Notes under the pieces: generated by a model
The model's database searches: none
What the model was told of the DNA's origin: nothing
Seen by the model: the letters and a program-made list of their open reading frames with translations, nothing else
Position numbers and translations under genes: made by a program
Assembly: GCA_020310875.1 (NCBI GenBank)
Contig: CM035432.1
Coordinates: forward strand, 91,849,018 to 91,913,017
Direction: 5' to 3'
Length of the DNA: 64,000 nucleotides
Source of the DNA: Ceratopteris richardii
Lineage: Eukaryota; Streptophyta; Polypodiopsida; Polypodiales; Pteridaceae
Part shown: positions 32,471-45,949 of the stretch, in pieces
Layout: the number at the start of each line of letters is the position of its first letter
Position numbering within the stretch: position 1 is the stretch's first letter

Positions 32471-32611
32471 TTGCTTGTCTCTGCTTGTTTGCTAAGCTCT
32501 ATGCTCTTTAGCTCTTAGCTCTCTGTAGCTCTCTCTTGATGCACGCATTTTAGAAATGTGAGTGATGTCCTCCTCCACTATTTATGGGCACTTGTATGGC
32601 TTGAACTAGCA
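32471..32611 (-). promoter_or_regulatory. T2 promoter and 5' terminus, second copy
   Basis: Collinear with 10369-10503: the terminus CTAGTTCAAGCC, then CCATAAATAG, a gaggagga-type leader, and repeated agctctgt-type pieces before the ATG. This shows that the promoter travels with the element. Confidence 0.65.
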
Positions 32612-33700
32612 CCTGACTAAATGTAACTCAATCAGACTAGGCCCTAACTAGATTAACCAACTGGATTGAGTAGTTGAACCAAGAACCACTAGGTATGCCA
32701 ATTTAGGGTTTTTTAAGAGAGGTTATTCCAATTTAGGAAGCAATAGGTATGCCAATTTAGGTTTTGATAAGTGAGTTGTTCCACCTTTTGTTATTTAGTG
32801 TATTTTGCCTTTGAAATTGGGAATATTGTAACTATTGGAAGGAATAAAACAACCAGAGCTTATAACTTTTGACAAGAAAAAGTGATAAACTAATATGGAG
32901 CTGCAATATATGTGATAGGTTGTTGAAATTGATCACAAATATAATTGAGAAGAAGTTTCAAATCCACAATTGGCTATGATAAATAATCAATAATCCACAA
33001 ATTGACTAAGAAAGAGTTTTGAATCCACCCTTGGACAATTAAATAAACCAACAACTAAATGAATATTGATAATCCCATAGTTAAAGGAATATGAACCTAG
33101 ATCAAAAACATCACAAAATAGTTATTTTGTGCCTAGTAAAACACTTTAGATGTTATTTAGTTAACAACTCAAACATCTTGATTAGATAGTAATTCATCAT
33201 TGTTACCTAGAAACCATGGAAAAAAATATGATGAAATACATTAAATAATATATGCAAGAACATTTGAGGCCCATAGGAAATATAGGCCCAAAATAAATGA
33301 AAAAGTTAGTTTTGTCTCTCCAAGAATTTAATTTATCACTTTGTCATCAAATATTTTCTTTGTGCTCACCAATTTTAAGACAGGAGCATTGGGTTCTTTT
33401 TTCTCCACATTCTTATCTCTTTTCGTCTTTTAAGAGATCAACATACCACACTTTATTAAGTATCTTAAAACTTTATTTTGTATTTGAAAACTTTATCTAA
33501 TATGTATCTCAAAACTTTGTCAATTCAACCTTGGTCAAAATAAATCACATAGTTAGTGATGTCTGATCACATTGTACTTTTTCTTAATCTTCATATCTAC
33601 CCATAATAATTTGGGAAATCTATCTTCAAATTTCTTTGATGTGACACTTTCACTTGATGTTACACTTCCATTGTTTAAAAAGGTATCCTATCTTCATTTC
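32612..33700. other. AT-rich stretch with no recognised gene
   Basis: Contains a short local repeat reading ggtatgccaatttagg at about 32692 and 32748. The left end of the second T1 copy should lie in or before this stretch, but I could not find its terminal repeat. Confidence 0.4.
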
Positions 33701-36700
33701 TCTTTGAAGTAAGTGAAGATGAGCTCCATCTTTTCAGTAGATACCTAGGCATCAGGTTCCTCTAGTCACCTTGATAGAAGTCCGAATTCGTTGTTTTCAA
33801 TTGATCCTTTCCTCACGAGTGATGTCCATGGCTTAGAATGTCATTCTATGTTTTCGGTTGTGTCATATGAGTTACATTCTCAATGCAATGTTTCTCAACT
33901 AAATGAACCTCTTGATCTCCCTTTTGATGCACCCATTGATCTCCCTTCTGATTAAAGTGCATTGGAGCAAAGGATGTTAGCAAAGAGAAAGAAAGACAAA
34001 GCACACTCAATCTACATTTTAAGAGAAGGCCTCGTGAAGTAAGCCAAAAAAGATTTCAATTTCTTACTTCAAATAGACAAATTGCATTGGATATTGTGAA
34101 GCATTGTTGTGGTTTGAAATGTTTGTATAACTTAGGAATGAAGAAACTAAAGCACCTAAGAGAGAAATTCCTCCACTTAAATAGTGAAAAGAAGGATATA
34201 TACCTTGTTTCTCACATGCAAATGATTGAGGATAACATGTTAGTAACGTGTATTGCTTTTGAATATTACTTTAGTCAAGGTATGCAGTGTTGTAGGGCTG
34301 CATTTAAAATTGCAATGGGTGTGGGAGATTTTAGAATACATAAGGTTCAACAGGGGCTTATGAATGGAGATCTCATTTTGGATACATATCATATTGGGAC
34401 CAAAGGATCTATTGGACTTCATGCAATGAATTGGATGATGAACTATTTTATCTTGCATTGTGACTTTATGCCTAAAACTCGAAGGTTACGCTTGTTAGAT
34501 AACTTTACTCGTCGAGAAGTATTTCAAGCATATAAAGAAGATATGGAAAGTAGAAATGAGAAGTATGTGTTGTATCATCACTTTACTTGATTATGGAAGG
34601 AAGAGTTTAATAATGTGACTATTCCTTGTAAAGTTAGAATGGGCGAGTGTTCAGTTTGCGCCACTTTGAAGAACATGGCAAACGGGGCTACAACACCACA
34701 AGAAAAAGATAATTTTAAAAGCCTTCTTAGGAATCATTGTGAGAGTCAAGCTTTAGAAAGAAAGAAAGCAATTCATCATCCAAGTAAAGCACTAAAAAAT
34801 CCAAAACATTATATGTGTTTGTTGATTGATGGTATGGATTAAAAAAACATGTTTTCCCCATTTTTATTGCATCCCTAAGGACATTGGAGATGAAGTCCTT
34901 GTGCAAATGCATTTGGTTGGTGCTTTGGTATATAATGGAACTATAAAGTCCAAGGTTTTGTTCACATATTTGAATGTGCATAATGATCCAAACCTTACAG
35001 TTACTGTCATTCGTCGGGTTTTGCAACCATGGAAGGGTCTTTCGCCATCAACTCTCTATTTTCAGCTTGATAATATTGCAATAGAGAATAAAAATTCTAC
35101 AATTTTTGGATATTTATGCATGCTTGTTGATAGAAAAGTGTTTCAAAAGATTAAGGTAAATTTCTTTTTGGTTGGGCACACTCATGATCACGTTGATCAA
35201 ATGTTCAGTACGTTCTCTAAGAGATTGGCACGTAATAATGATTTTACTCTTCCAATATTATCTGAGTTGATTTTAGAAGCGTATAATAAAAAACTTGAAG
35301 TTCAACACCTTACACAAATTTATGACTTTAAGCACTTTTGCTCATGAGGCCTTGATAAGAGAGTGCTAAGATTTTGGCTCCATTGCACAATGTTAGTTTC
35401 AACCATGTATTCTTGATGAGGAGTTGATGACATAACCCTTTTATTTGCAAAGCAGTGTTCATGTTCTCCTAGGTGGGAGCCTAAAGATAGATGCAGATTC
35501 TTGTTTCAAGTGTCTAATTTGTCTGTGCATGGTGCAAAAAAAACACCATATGAAGATAAAAACAATATGGAAAGATGTGGAAATGTGGTTGATTAAAGTA
35601 AAAGGTGGATGCATGTACTTATTGAAAAGAAAAAGACATATTGAGCATGCAAAAAATACGCTAGAGATCAAGATGTATCTTGGTGGTATGACTTTTTCAG
35701 TCATCAAGAGGAGGTTATAAAGAATGTGATTGCAGGTCATTGGCCAATTGATGTTCCATTCACATGGGATTTTTGTACACAAAGGTTAGTGATCGTGGTC
35801 CAAGCATGTAATGCAGATGCACTTCAAAGTTTTATCAATCCACCATAAAGGAATATTTATGTAGACCCAAGGATGACAAAACAGGTTGAAACAAGATGGC
35901 AAGGAAATTTAAAAGAAATAAATGTTGGAGCACTTATTGCAGTCCTTGCTTATGGTGATGAGGCTACCAGACCATTTTGGATTGCGAAAGTTTTAGAGGT
36001 CACTAAAGATATTGATCAAAGAAGAATAGAGGCTTTGATAGTGCATTGGTATTACACTAAAAGTAGTAATGCATTCACAGGTAAATATAACTTAGAAATG
36101 GTATGTGAGACGAAACAAACAGGCTCAAGAAAGAAAAAGAATATTCTAAGCACATCCAGTCTTAAAATGGATGATGTAGATATTCTTGTTTATGATTTTT
36201 CCTTGACAAAAATAGGGCACTTGAGGAAAGAAACCATCAATATGATAAAGCAAAAGCTTCCAGATGTATGTGGTATAGCGAATCATATGCAAACAAGAAG
36301 ATCTTTGCATGATCTTGTAGAATTTGTTATGTAGTTGGATGAAGATAGAGCTCTTGTGGATATAGAAGAAGAAGAAGAGAGCTCTCAATAGTCTCAGACT
36401 GAATCAAGTGCATGAGATGATGGGGATATAGACATAGATCAAGAAAGTTGTGAATTGAGTTGAAAATCCAAACATTTTTAGTGCTTATATAAATGCTCCT
36501 AAGTATTTTGCTTAACAAAACCATGTTTATAGCAATTTTGAATAACTATCCGATATCCACCATTGAAAACATGTTCAATGGTTAATTTTTGTATAAGCTT
36601 TTTTATCATTTTTATATTTTTTATGTAGGTTTTGGACGTCAATATCAAATTGAGTGAAATCTTGGCCACATTTTGAGAACTTTTTTTTTTAGGAAATGAC

Positions 36701-36856
36701 AAAAAAATGTCCAAAAATCACATTTTTTTCACTTGATTTTTGAAATATGTGTATACTAGTATAAAGGGTTTTCAAAGATAAGATGCAATTTGCTTGATTC
36801 TCGATGTGGGTGTTCTCTTTTTATGACATAGTTCTTGTTTGTTACAACTCGCTGTT
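33700..36856 (+). pseudogene. T1 copy B with decayed DUF7869-like transposase
   Basis: It is collinear with copy A: MSSIFSVDT (about 33720, followed at once by a stop), CCRAAFKIAMGVGDFRIHKV, GTKGSIGLHAMNWMMNYF, CSVCATLKNMANG, LLIDGMD, QLDNIAIENKNSTIFGY, VGHTHDHVDQMFSTFSKRL, and an acidic tail ending about 36460. It keeps the Trp codon that is a stop in copy A, but has its own stops (for example near 34588, 34842 and 35345). The element ends at 36856 in ...GTTACAACTCGCTGTT. The next base continues a gypsy RT, so T1 inserted into that element. Confidence 0.8.
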
Positions 36857-38697
36857 TCAAGCCTTTCTTCAAAAGACCATCTAATTGAATCTTAAGCTCC
36901 TTTAATTCATTGACGTTAAATCTATAGGGTGCTCTAGATTATGGTTCACGGCTCGAATACAAGTCAATGGCATGGTCAATCTACCTAGGTGGAGGTATAC
37001 CAGGCAAGTCTTCTAGAAATACATCGGCATATTCTTTCAAAAGATTTTCTACATAATTTGGAATACTTTCATCATTATCTTACATACAGTACAAATGTTT
37101 TATAGCGACAACATATACCTCTAATTATCTGCATAGATAAGGATTGTTTTAGGATTATCTACATCACCTAGAATTTGGATAGATTCACCATGTAGCCTTA
37201 AAGTGATTGTTCTTTGTTCGCAATGAATTGTTACAGAATTCTGAACTAACCAGTCCATGCCTATGATTGTATCACTTTGTTTCATCTCAATCACATGAAA
37301 ACTTCCAAAAAATGATCTATCAGAAAAAGTAAATGCAAGGCTTTCAATGTATCCTTTCATATAGTGCAGTTGTCCATTGGCCATCTCTATAGGTCTAGTT
37401 ATTTGCATATTTAGAGGTAACCCCAAATTCTGTACCAATTTGAAAGATAGAAAACAATGTGTACTGCCTCAATCAATCAAAAATCTGATTTTATCTGTAG
37501 AAAGCATACCCAAAATCATAATTATAGAAGCCTTTGGGAAAGAATTAGCCACCATGCAATGTAAAGTAAAGTTAGGGTACTTACCTCCATCATCTCTTTT
37601 CTCAATCATTGTACCTCCCTCGATGATGTTTATCACCTTCAATTGTGTAGGCCAAAAGACTGCCTTATTTGGGCACTCATATGTCTGATGCGCTTGCTCC
37701 CCGCAACAAAAACATAGACCAAGTCCTTTTGCCCTCTCAATAAAATCAGGGCCTTGTTGCCAATGGATGGGTTGACTCCTTTGATTTTCCACCTGAGCAA
37801 GATTCTTACCTTGGTTATTAGTGGATGGAGTCTTCCTTGAACTCTTCATGTTCATTGCAACAGGACTCTGTGGCCTATGTCCCGTCATAATGAATCTGCT
37901 TCTATTCACCTTTTGCAAATTGAACTTCTCCATCTTCTCAAAATTCTTAGCCATTGCAACAACATCGAGAAAATCGATGCATCCAGTTGCCTTGACTTGA
38001 TAGCAAAGTTCTTCATGAAGCCCTTCAATAAATTTACTCTTTAGAGAGTCACCACTAACCTCCAATGCATATTTGTGAAGACATAGGAACTTCTCTTTGT
38101 ACTCATCAATAGACAAGCTATGCTTGTCACTTTTGTGTTCTTGAAAATTATACAACTCCATCTTCTTCTCCATATGGTAGTGTGGAGAACAATAGCATTT
38201 TTTAGCTTGTTCTCTAAATTCCTTCTATAAAAATGGACCAAAACGTGTCTGAGTCTGCATATAGGACTTCCACCATAGCTTCACAATACCACGGAGGTGC
38301 AAGATGCCGAATTTTGCCTTGGAATCTTCACTAAATTTTCGAAGATCAAAGAAATCCTCTAGCTCTTCAATGCATGCCTCAATATCTTTGCCACTCTTCA
38401 TCTCAACATCAAAATCATTCAACTTTGCCTTCTTGAAGACTTGGTTAAGGGTAAACTCACTTGGTTCCATATATTCATAATTGCATTTTTGTTTTCCTCA
38501 AGGCACACTAGATGTTCCTGCACCTTCATCCACTTCATTGTTAAGTTCGGTGAATAAATTTGTTGCACCTTCTGGTTGCTTTCCACCTCGTTCTTTGTAT
38601 AACTCTCCAAGAAGCTTCTAAATAAGCTCCTCTTGCTCACACACCTTCTGTTTCAAACCTTCTATCCTTCTTGAGAATCGATTCTACTCTAATACCA
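36857..38697 (-). pseudogene. Ty3/gypsy gag, protease and RT start
   Basis: On the minus strand in order: primer-binding-like TGGTATTAGAG at 38697-38687; gag core (LRGIVKLWWKSYMQTQTR, then FLCLHKYALEVSGDSLKSKF); a variant zinc knuckle CFCCGEQAHQTYECP; protease start FLID at 37469, continuing after a break as VQNLGLPLN and IIGMDWLVQN; then the RT N-terminus APYRFNVNELKELKIQLDGL at about 36930-36870. It is cut off by T1 copy B at 36856. Stops at about 38225 and 37465 break the frame. Confidence 0.8.
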
Positions 38698-38699
38698 CT

Positions 38700-38815
38700 T
38701 GTAGCATTTCCTCAATCATAATCTATTCCCAATTACAATCTTTCGATCAATCAAGAATAATAGAGGAGCAAAAAATGTAGAGATTGCATAAGATAAGAGA
38801 AAAGAATGAAGAAGA
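38700..38815 (-). repeat. Gypsy LTR end adjoining the primer site
   Basis: Read on the minus strand it ends GCTACA, two bases before the primer site. It matches the fragment at 27422. It is truncated near 38815, where an unrelated copia gag begins on the plus strand. Confidence 0.65.
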
Positions 38816-41189
38816 TGCAAGTACCTCTCAAGTTAACTTCATAGGTAGGGGAAGAGGTACTAGAGGAAGGGGCAGAGGAGGAAAGCAACGCAGGGGGAGA
38901 CCATACAATTCCTCACCTTGTAGCATTTGTGGCTTGAGCAATCATACCACAAATGAATGATTTAGGAAAACAGACAATGAGAGAGGAAGAGGCTTCCACA
39001 GAGGAGGCTATGGACAATCAAGAGGCAGGTTCAATAATGGAGGAAACAACTACCATCACAATTACAACCAAGGCTACAACAACATCTATCAAGGAGGCTT
39101 CAGAGGAAGAAGTTACAACAACTATACAGATGATCAAGAGGATTCCCTAATACTCATGAATATGGCAGCCAAACAAGGTATAGATGACGAGTACCTATTC
39201 TATATTGATTTTGGCTTCTCCAATCATGTAGTAGGAAATGTAGCATTATTGTCTGACCTTGAAGAACCCAAAGGAAAGCATGAAATGCAGATAGGTGATG
39301 ACACTAGGCACTTAGTAAAGAAGGTTGGAAATATTAAAGCATCTGATGGTAACATGAATCTTCTAAGCATGGTATTGTATGTGCCAACAATAACCCCTAA
39401 TCTAATTAGTGTTGGATAGCTTGTTGAGAAGGGTTTATAGGTTAGATTCGCAAGGCATGGAGCACATTTAGAGGACCCTCAACAAGGCTTCAAGAAGATT
39501 ACAAAAGGTGCAAAATCTAGTAGAATTTTTACCTTTGAAGTTGAAGATACAAGAAATATTGCTCTCTTCAATTCTAAGGACCAAACCCTATCTGAATTGG
39601 AGATATGGCATAAGAGAGTAGGACATATAGGTGAAAGGACATTGAAGCAAATATGTAGGGATCACAGTATGCTTGGCATCCTAAATGTGTCCAAGCAACA
39701 CATGATTTAAAAAATGTGGAGCATGCCAATTTGGCAAGTCACATAGGCAACCATTCAACAAAAGAGGATACATGTATGAAGACTACTTGGAGGTTGTACA
39801 CACACATGTGTGGGGTCCTAGTAAAGAGCCATCAATTTCAAGGTCAAGATATTATGGTTCATTCATAGATGACTATAGTAGGTGGACAATACTTTATTTT
39901 ATGAAGCATAAAGATGAAGTCTTCACTTGTTTCAAGAAGTATTTGGCATTGGTTGAGAATCAAACAGGTAAAAGATTGAAGAGGTTGAAATATGATGAAG
40001 GTGGTGAGTATTCCTTACATGAGTTTGACTCCTTCTTACAAGGCAAAGGCATAAAGAGAGAGATTACAACAAGGTACACTCCTTAAGAGAATGGATTTGT
40101 AGAGAGAAGAAATAGATTACTAGTAGAGGCTGCAAGATCAATGTTGAATGAGAAAAAACTCCCTAATTATCTATGGGTAGAGGATGTTTCCACAGCCACT
40201 TACCTAATCAATAGGCTTTCATCCAATTCTCTGGATGGGATGACACCTTATGAGGCATGGAATGGCAGGAGACCTTCTTTAGATCATTCTAAGATCTTTG
40301 GATGCATTGCTTATGCACATATACCCTCACAGATTAGGGGAAAGCTTGATCCGAAAGCTGAAAGATGCATATTTATTGGCTATGATCAGAATAAAAAAGG
40401 ATATAGGTTATATAATCCCACTAAAAAAGGATTTAAATTTAGTAGGGATGCGGTATTTGATGAAAATAACTCTTGGTTGAGGATGATTGCAGGAAGATAA
40501 AGCTACCCTATGATTTGGAGAATGATTTTCCAAATCTGACCAAAGAAGAACCACATACATGAGAGGATCTCAACTCAGAAGATGAAGAACAAATTGATTT
40601 TGAGGCCTAGAAGTCCAAGAGCAAAGAAAAGTTTAGAAAATTAGAAGACATTCTAGAGTCATCCACTCAAGCACTAAGAATATCTCAAAGGGAAGTAAGA
40701 AACATATAAGGTATGGCTATGCCACATCACTAGTCACCAAGCACTCTATATACATGGCTAAAGATTCTATGTCAAAGGAACCATCTTCATTTGAGGAAGG
40801 CAATAAGGAAGAAGAATGGAGAGAAGATAGCAAGAGGAAATTGAAGCACTTGAAGAGAATAGTACCTGGGATTTGGTTCCCAAAAAGCCATTCATGAAGG
40901 TAATAGGATCTAGGTGGATCTACAAAGTAAAAAAGAACTTAGATTCAAGTTGTATCAAGAGCCATTGACATATGAAATGCTTATGTGACTCAATGTGGCT
41001 AACAGGCATGAGGAAGAAAAGAAATAGAGAAGAAGTGTAGGTTGAAGCTCTTGAGCACATTAAACATATGAAGCTAAGATGATAGGGTTTAGGTCCCTAT
41101 GGAAATACCGATGTTGAAGAGCTTCCTCTTGTGAATGTCAAGCTCCAGGCGGATGCTGTCAGGTATCACATGTCAATTCTCCAAAAAAG
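38816..41189 (+). pseudogene. Second-family copia relic: gag end, protease, integrase, RT scraps
   Basis: A Gly/Arg-rich gag tail (RGRGTRGRGRGG) leads into a zinc knuckle starting CSICGLSNHT. The protease reads YIDFGFSNHV, where DSG has become DFG. Integrase runs from about 39600 (LEIWHKRVGHIGERT) through FIDDYSRWTILYF, YDEGGEYSLHEF and a nonsense codon in TP*ENGFVERR at 40084, to GKLDPKAERCIFIGYD. RT shows only scraps after 40850. It is a different lineage from copia-1 and copia-2. It ends at the copia-2 insertion site. Confidence 0.8.
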
Positions 41190-41194
41190 AGGAG

Positions 41195-41425
41195 TGTTGA
41201 TATATTTAGGTAGTGATGTGTGTGAACACTCTAGGACCGCCGGGGCACTTTTTTCCCTCTTGAGGAGGTTCTTTTCCCCCGTCTTGTATATACGCCTATT
41301 GCCCTAATGGGCTACTTATCTTTGTACATTCTCTAGTAATACATTCAGTATTGTGTGTTTGTGCTCCGAGCTTCTTCTTCTTCCTTGTGCTGTTCGTGTG
41401 CTTCCGCAGACATCTATCTCCAACA
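41195..41425 (+). repeat. Copia-2 5' LTR
   Basis: TG...CA ends, 231 bp. It is followed after two bases by the primer site TGGTATCAGAGC at 41428-41439. Confidence 0.95.
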
Positions 41426-41742
41426 ATTGGTATCAGAGCAAGTCGTCGCTTCATCTAGGGCGCCATCGACACTGCTCCATTTGCAGTCTCAGAATCGCAC
41501 GAATTTTGGTGAGCATACTCAGCGTGTTTCCGCGATCTAAGCGCGTTTCGACCTCGAATGCATTATTGCAGCGCTTTTGCAGGCTATTTTGTCTTTTTGT
41601 GCCAAAGGTATATACCAGTTTTTGTTCTCAAGTATAAGCGTCTCGAAGTCTGCTACAGGTCTAGCAGAATTCGTCTGGGAGTTCCGTTCAACTTTTGGAG
41701 ATACAGTCAATTTTCTGCATCAAGGTATTCTAGTCACCGGCC

Positions 41743-44700
41743 ATGGCTGAAAGCAGTGATGTATCCCGTATGTTGGCTGTTGAGGATAAGTTGGATGGTA
41801 CCAACTACCCCTTATGGGCGTATATGATGCGACATGTGTTGGTTGCAAAAGGATTGTGGAACATTGTGCAGGGTGTTGAAAGACGTCCTGTTACACCTCT
41901 GACTACAGGTACTGCAAATATAGGTGCTGGAGCTGATGAAGATGGTGTTGAAGATGATATTCTGCAGATTCCTGTTCGTGCTGCTGTTTCTGCTGCACCT
42001 GCTACAGAGCAGATTCGCTGGGATGGCAAGGATGCCCAGGCACATGCATTGATAGCTTTGTCTGTCAAACGTGCCATTATTCCTCACATTCACTCTTGCA
42101 GAACAACGAAGGATGCTTGGGATACACTTACCACATTGTACCAAGCTAGGAATGAGGCTCGTGTTGCTTACCTCCGAAAACAGTTGGAGAGTGAGCACAT
42201 GAACGAACGTGATTCTATGGACAGTTTCCTAACAAAGATCAAAGACTTGAAGGAACAGTTGATTTCTGTTGATGAGGTTATACCAGATAGCTCACTTGTG
42301 CAGACCGTTCTGAATGGTCTTCCTGATTCATATGAGAGTTTTGCTTCTACTCTTCGATTGATGATGAAAGGCAATCCAAATGCCTTATCATTTGAGGAGT
42401 TAGTCTCTGTTCTGTTGCAGGAAGATCAGTCCAGATAGAACACATCCATTATGCGTGTTACAGATCAAGCTTTCCTGGCTAGTCAGAAGGGCAAAGGAAA
42501 ATGGAAATCTTCTACTAGTAAGCAGAAATCTGCAAATGCTGCACATTCAAAGAACCAAGAAAAAGATGAGAAAAAATCAGAATAGCAGAAATTGTTTTGT
42601 AACTACTGTAAAGGGAATGATCACATCATTAAGAACTGTCCAAAACTGGCTGCAAAAGAGGCAAAGAAGAAAGAGGCTGGAATGGTTGTTGCAGAAGCCT
42701 CTACACCAAAAACGGAGTCTGCTAATCTTGTGCAAGAAGAAGAATGGGCGTTTACTACTGTTTGCAGTTTTGACCCATCTTCTCATGATGAGTGCGTGTC
42801 TACAGTAGACTCAGATGTTTGGTATTTTGATAGTGGGGCAACCAAACATATTACCTCGTAGCGCAGTTTCTTCTCTTCACTCGAGCCTGCCCCTAGAGGG
42901 AATACTATTACATGTGCCAACAACTCCTCTTATCTTGTTATGGGAGTTGGTAAGATCATTTTGACTATTGTTGATGGTAGTTCTTTCACTTTGTCAGATG
43001 CTTTATTTGTGCGAGGGATCAAAAAGAACATGTTATCAGTTTCTACATTAGCCAAGATTGGCTTGGTTGTGAAATTTGTTGATGATAGGTGTACAGTTCA
43101 TGATCTGTCAAATGGCGATGTGATTATTGCTTCTGGCATTTTATGTCATGGGCTATATAAGCTCATAGACTATGAAAGATCAGTAAATGATTTGGTATGT
43201 GTAGTAAATGATTCTCAAGCTATGTCAGATGCAAAAGCTTTGGCATGCACGCTTTGGTCATCTGAATTTTGCTAGTTTGCTATGCCTGTAGAAATCTTAA
43301 ATGGTGTCCTCCTTGCCCAAACTTGAGGCACCTGGAAAACATGTTTGTGAAGGCTGTATTTTGGGCAAAATGCAGCGTTTGTACTTTCCAAAAGATGGTT
43401 CAGTTCGGGCTACTCAGAAATTGCAGCTTGTACATAGTGATGTCTTTGGTCTTATGCAGACACCTTCTTTTGTGAATTATCTTTAGTTCGTGACTTTCAT
43501 CGATGATTTTTCCAGGCATGCATGGGTATATCCATTGAAGGAAAAGTACGAAGTGTTCATGTGCTTCAAACAGTTTTTGGTTTTGGCTGAAAATCTCTCA
43601 GCATGTAAAATGGGCACCCTCTGTTCTGATCGAGGGGGGGAATATATGTCTTCTGATTTTAATGCATTTCCGGCTGAACGTGGGATAAAACACCAGTGTA
43701 TAGTGCCATATACACCTCAATAGAATGGAGTTGTTGAACGAAAGAATAGGTCACTCATGAAGATGGTGAGGTGTATTGTCAAGAGTCAGGCTTTAACTCA
43801 TAGTTTCTGGCTTGAGGCTGTCATGTGTGAAGCATATGTACTGAACAGGTGTCCCACTAAAGCGCTACAGTCTATCACTCCATATGAGGCTTGGCATGAT
43901 CCCAAGCCATCTGTTGCTCATCTGCTTGTTTTTGGTTGTTTGGCATATGCACTAGTGCCTGAACAACATCGCAGAAAATTAGATGATAAGGCAGTAAAAT
44001 GTATTTTTGTTGGGTACAGTTCTGAAAGTAAAGGCTATCGTCTGTATCATCCACAGACTAAATGCATTCTAGTTAGCCGTGATGTTGTGTTTGTGGAAGA
44101 TGCTATTCAACCATTGCTTTCATGTACTAAGGAGACATCTGTTAACTCCAAAGACATGTATGATACTTTGATGCCTCTTTTTACAAGTGGACAGTCTAGT
44201 GCTGGTCCTAATGAGGCAACTTCTCAGCCTTTGTAGGTTTCATATGATGATGCAGATCATTCCATTTGTGATGCAGATTTACATGATGCACTTATTGATG
44301 AGAGCTGATATTGAATAGACAAAAACTATGCCAAAATGGTTGGTGTAGACTTTGTGTGACAGCAAATTAGATGCACCTTTGTCATATCGTACTCGTTCAG
44401 GCTCGCATAGTGCCTCCTTTGCATCTGATTGCTATGCTATGGCTACGTCTAGTCTATGTGATGACAATGAGCCTGTTTCTTTTGATGAAGCACAGAATTC
44501 AGAAAATTGGATGGCTGCTATGCAATCTGAATATGATGTTATAATGAAGAATGGTACATGGTCTTTATGTGACTTGCCTCCTAGCAAGAAGGCCATTGGC
44601 ACTAAGTGGGTATACAAGTTGAAGCGTAAACCTGATGATACAGTTGACAGGTATAAGGCTAGGCTTGTTGCAAAGGGTTATGCGCATGAAAGAGGCATTG

Positions 44701-45943
44701 ATTTTGATGAGACTTTTGCACGTACATGCCGTATGACTACTGTTCGGAGTATTTGTGCACTTGCAGCCCATCACGGTTGGAATGTACATCAGTTGGACAT
44801 TAAAACAACATTTTTGAATGGTGACTTGCATGAAGAAGTGTATGTTTTTCAGCCCCGTGGCTTTGTGCAAAAAGGGCATGAAAACTAGGTGTGCAGGTTA
44901 AAGAAGGCATTATATGGTTAAAGCAAGCACCACATGCTTGGTATGAGAAGATACATGCCTATCTGGTTGCATATGGTTTTGAGAACAGTCCAACTGAAAG
45001 CACCTTATATGTTAAGCATGCTAATGATGTGCTTCTGATCATTGTTGTTTATGTTGACGACATGCTGCTCACTGGTCCTATTGAGAAGCATATTGCTGAT
45101 TTCAAGGCTGATTTGCATGCCTCATTTGAGATGTCTAATTTGGGGCATTTGCATCACTATTTGGGCATTTAGTTTATGCAAGTTGATGGTGGAATGACTT
45201 TGTGTCAAACGAAATATATTGACACATTATTGCAGCGTTTTGGCCTTGAAGACTGTAAGCCTATTGCCACTCCTATGGAGACAGGTTTACAATTGATTCT
45301 TCATGATGCTGGGGATGCATTTGATGTTGTTCTCTATCAGCAGGCTGTTGGATGCTTGATTTATTTATGCATTACTCGGCCAGATATTCAGTTTGTTGTC
45401 TCACGGATGAGCAGGTTTATGCATTGCCTAGGAGTCACGCATTGGAAGGTAGTTAAGTGCATCTTTCGCTACTTGAGTGGTACTCGGCTACTTGGGTTGT
45501 TTTATCCCAAGGGGGGATCAGTACCGCCAGATTTGCATGCTTTTTCTGACTCAGATTGGGCTGGTTGCTATGACACTCATATGTCCACTAGTGGTTTTTG
45601 CTTCATGCTTGGTAGCTCATGTATATCTTGGTTGAGCAAGAAGCAGCCTACTGTGGCCACTTCCAGTTGTGAGGTTGAGTATAGGGAAGCTTTAACAGCT
45701 ACTGTTGAGTGTGTGTGGCTCAGACACCTTATGGCTGATTTGGGTGTTGGTCAGACTTCTACCACCACCATCTTCACAGTCTGTCAGAGCGCATTGGCAG
45801 TTGCAAGGAACCCTGTGTTCCATGCTCGCACTAAGCACATTGAGATGTATTATCATTATGTCAATGAGAGGTTCTATGTTGGGGAGATCAGCTTGGCATA
45901 TGTGCCCATGCAGGAGAACATTGCAGACCTTTTCACGAAGGCT
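41743..45943 (+). pseudogene. Copia-2 gag-pol, degraded mainly by nonsense changes
   Basis: Gag starts at 41743 (MAESSDVSRMLAVEDKLDGT) and includes the UBN2-type region (WDGKDAQAHALIALSVKRAI). The zinc knuckle CNYCKGNDHIIKNCP lies at about 42600. Protease is WYFDSGATKHIT at about 42825. Integrase shows FVTFIDDFSRHAWVY and PQ*NGVVERKN. RT runs from about 44580 with YVDDMLLTG near 45050. RNase H ends at ENIADLFTKA, where the CACTA interrupts; the last codons (LPREKFEAFHKALG) resume at 56129. Stops include TAG near 42436, 42583, 42859, 43290, 43485 and 43722. A 1-base loss near 44920 breaks RT. Several stops replace Gln. Confidence 0.9.
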
Positions 45944-45949
45944 CACTAC

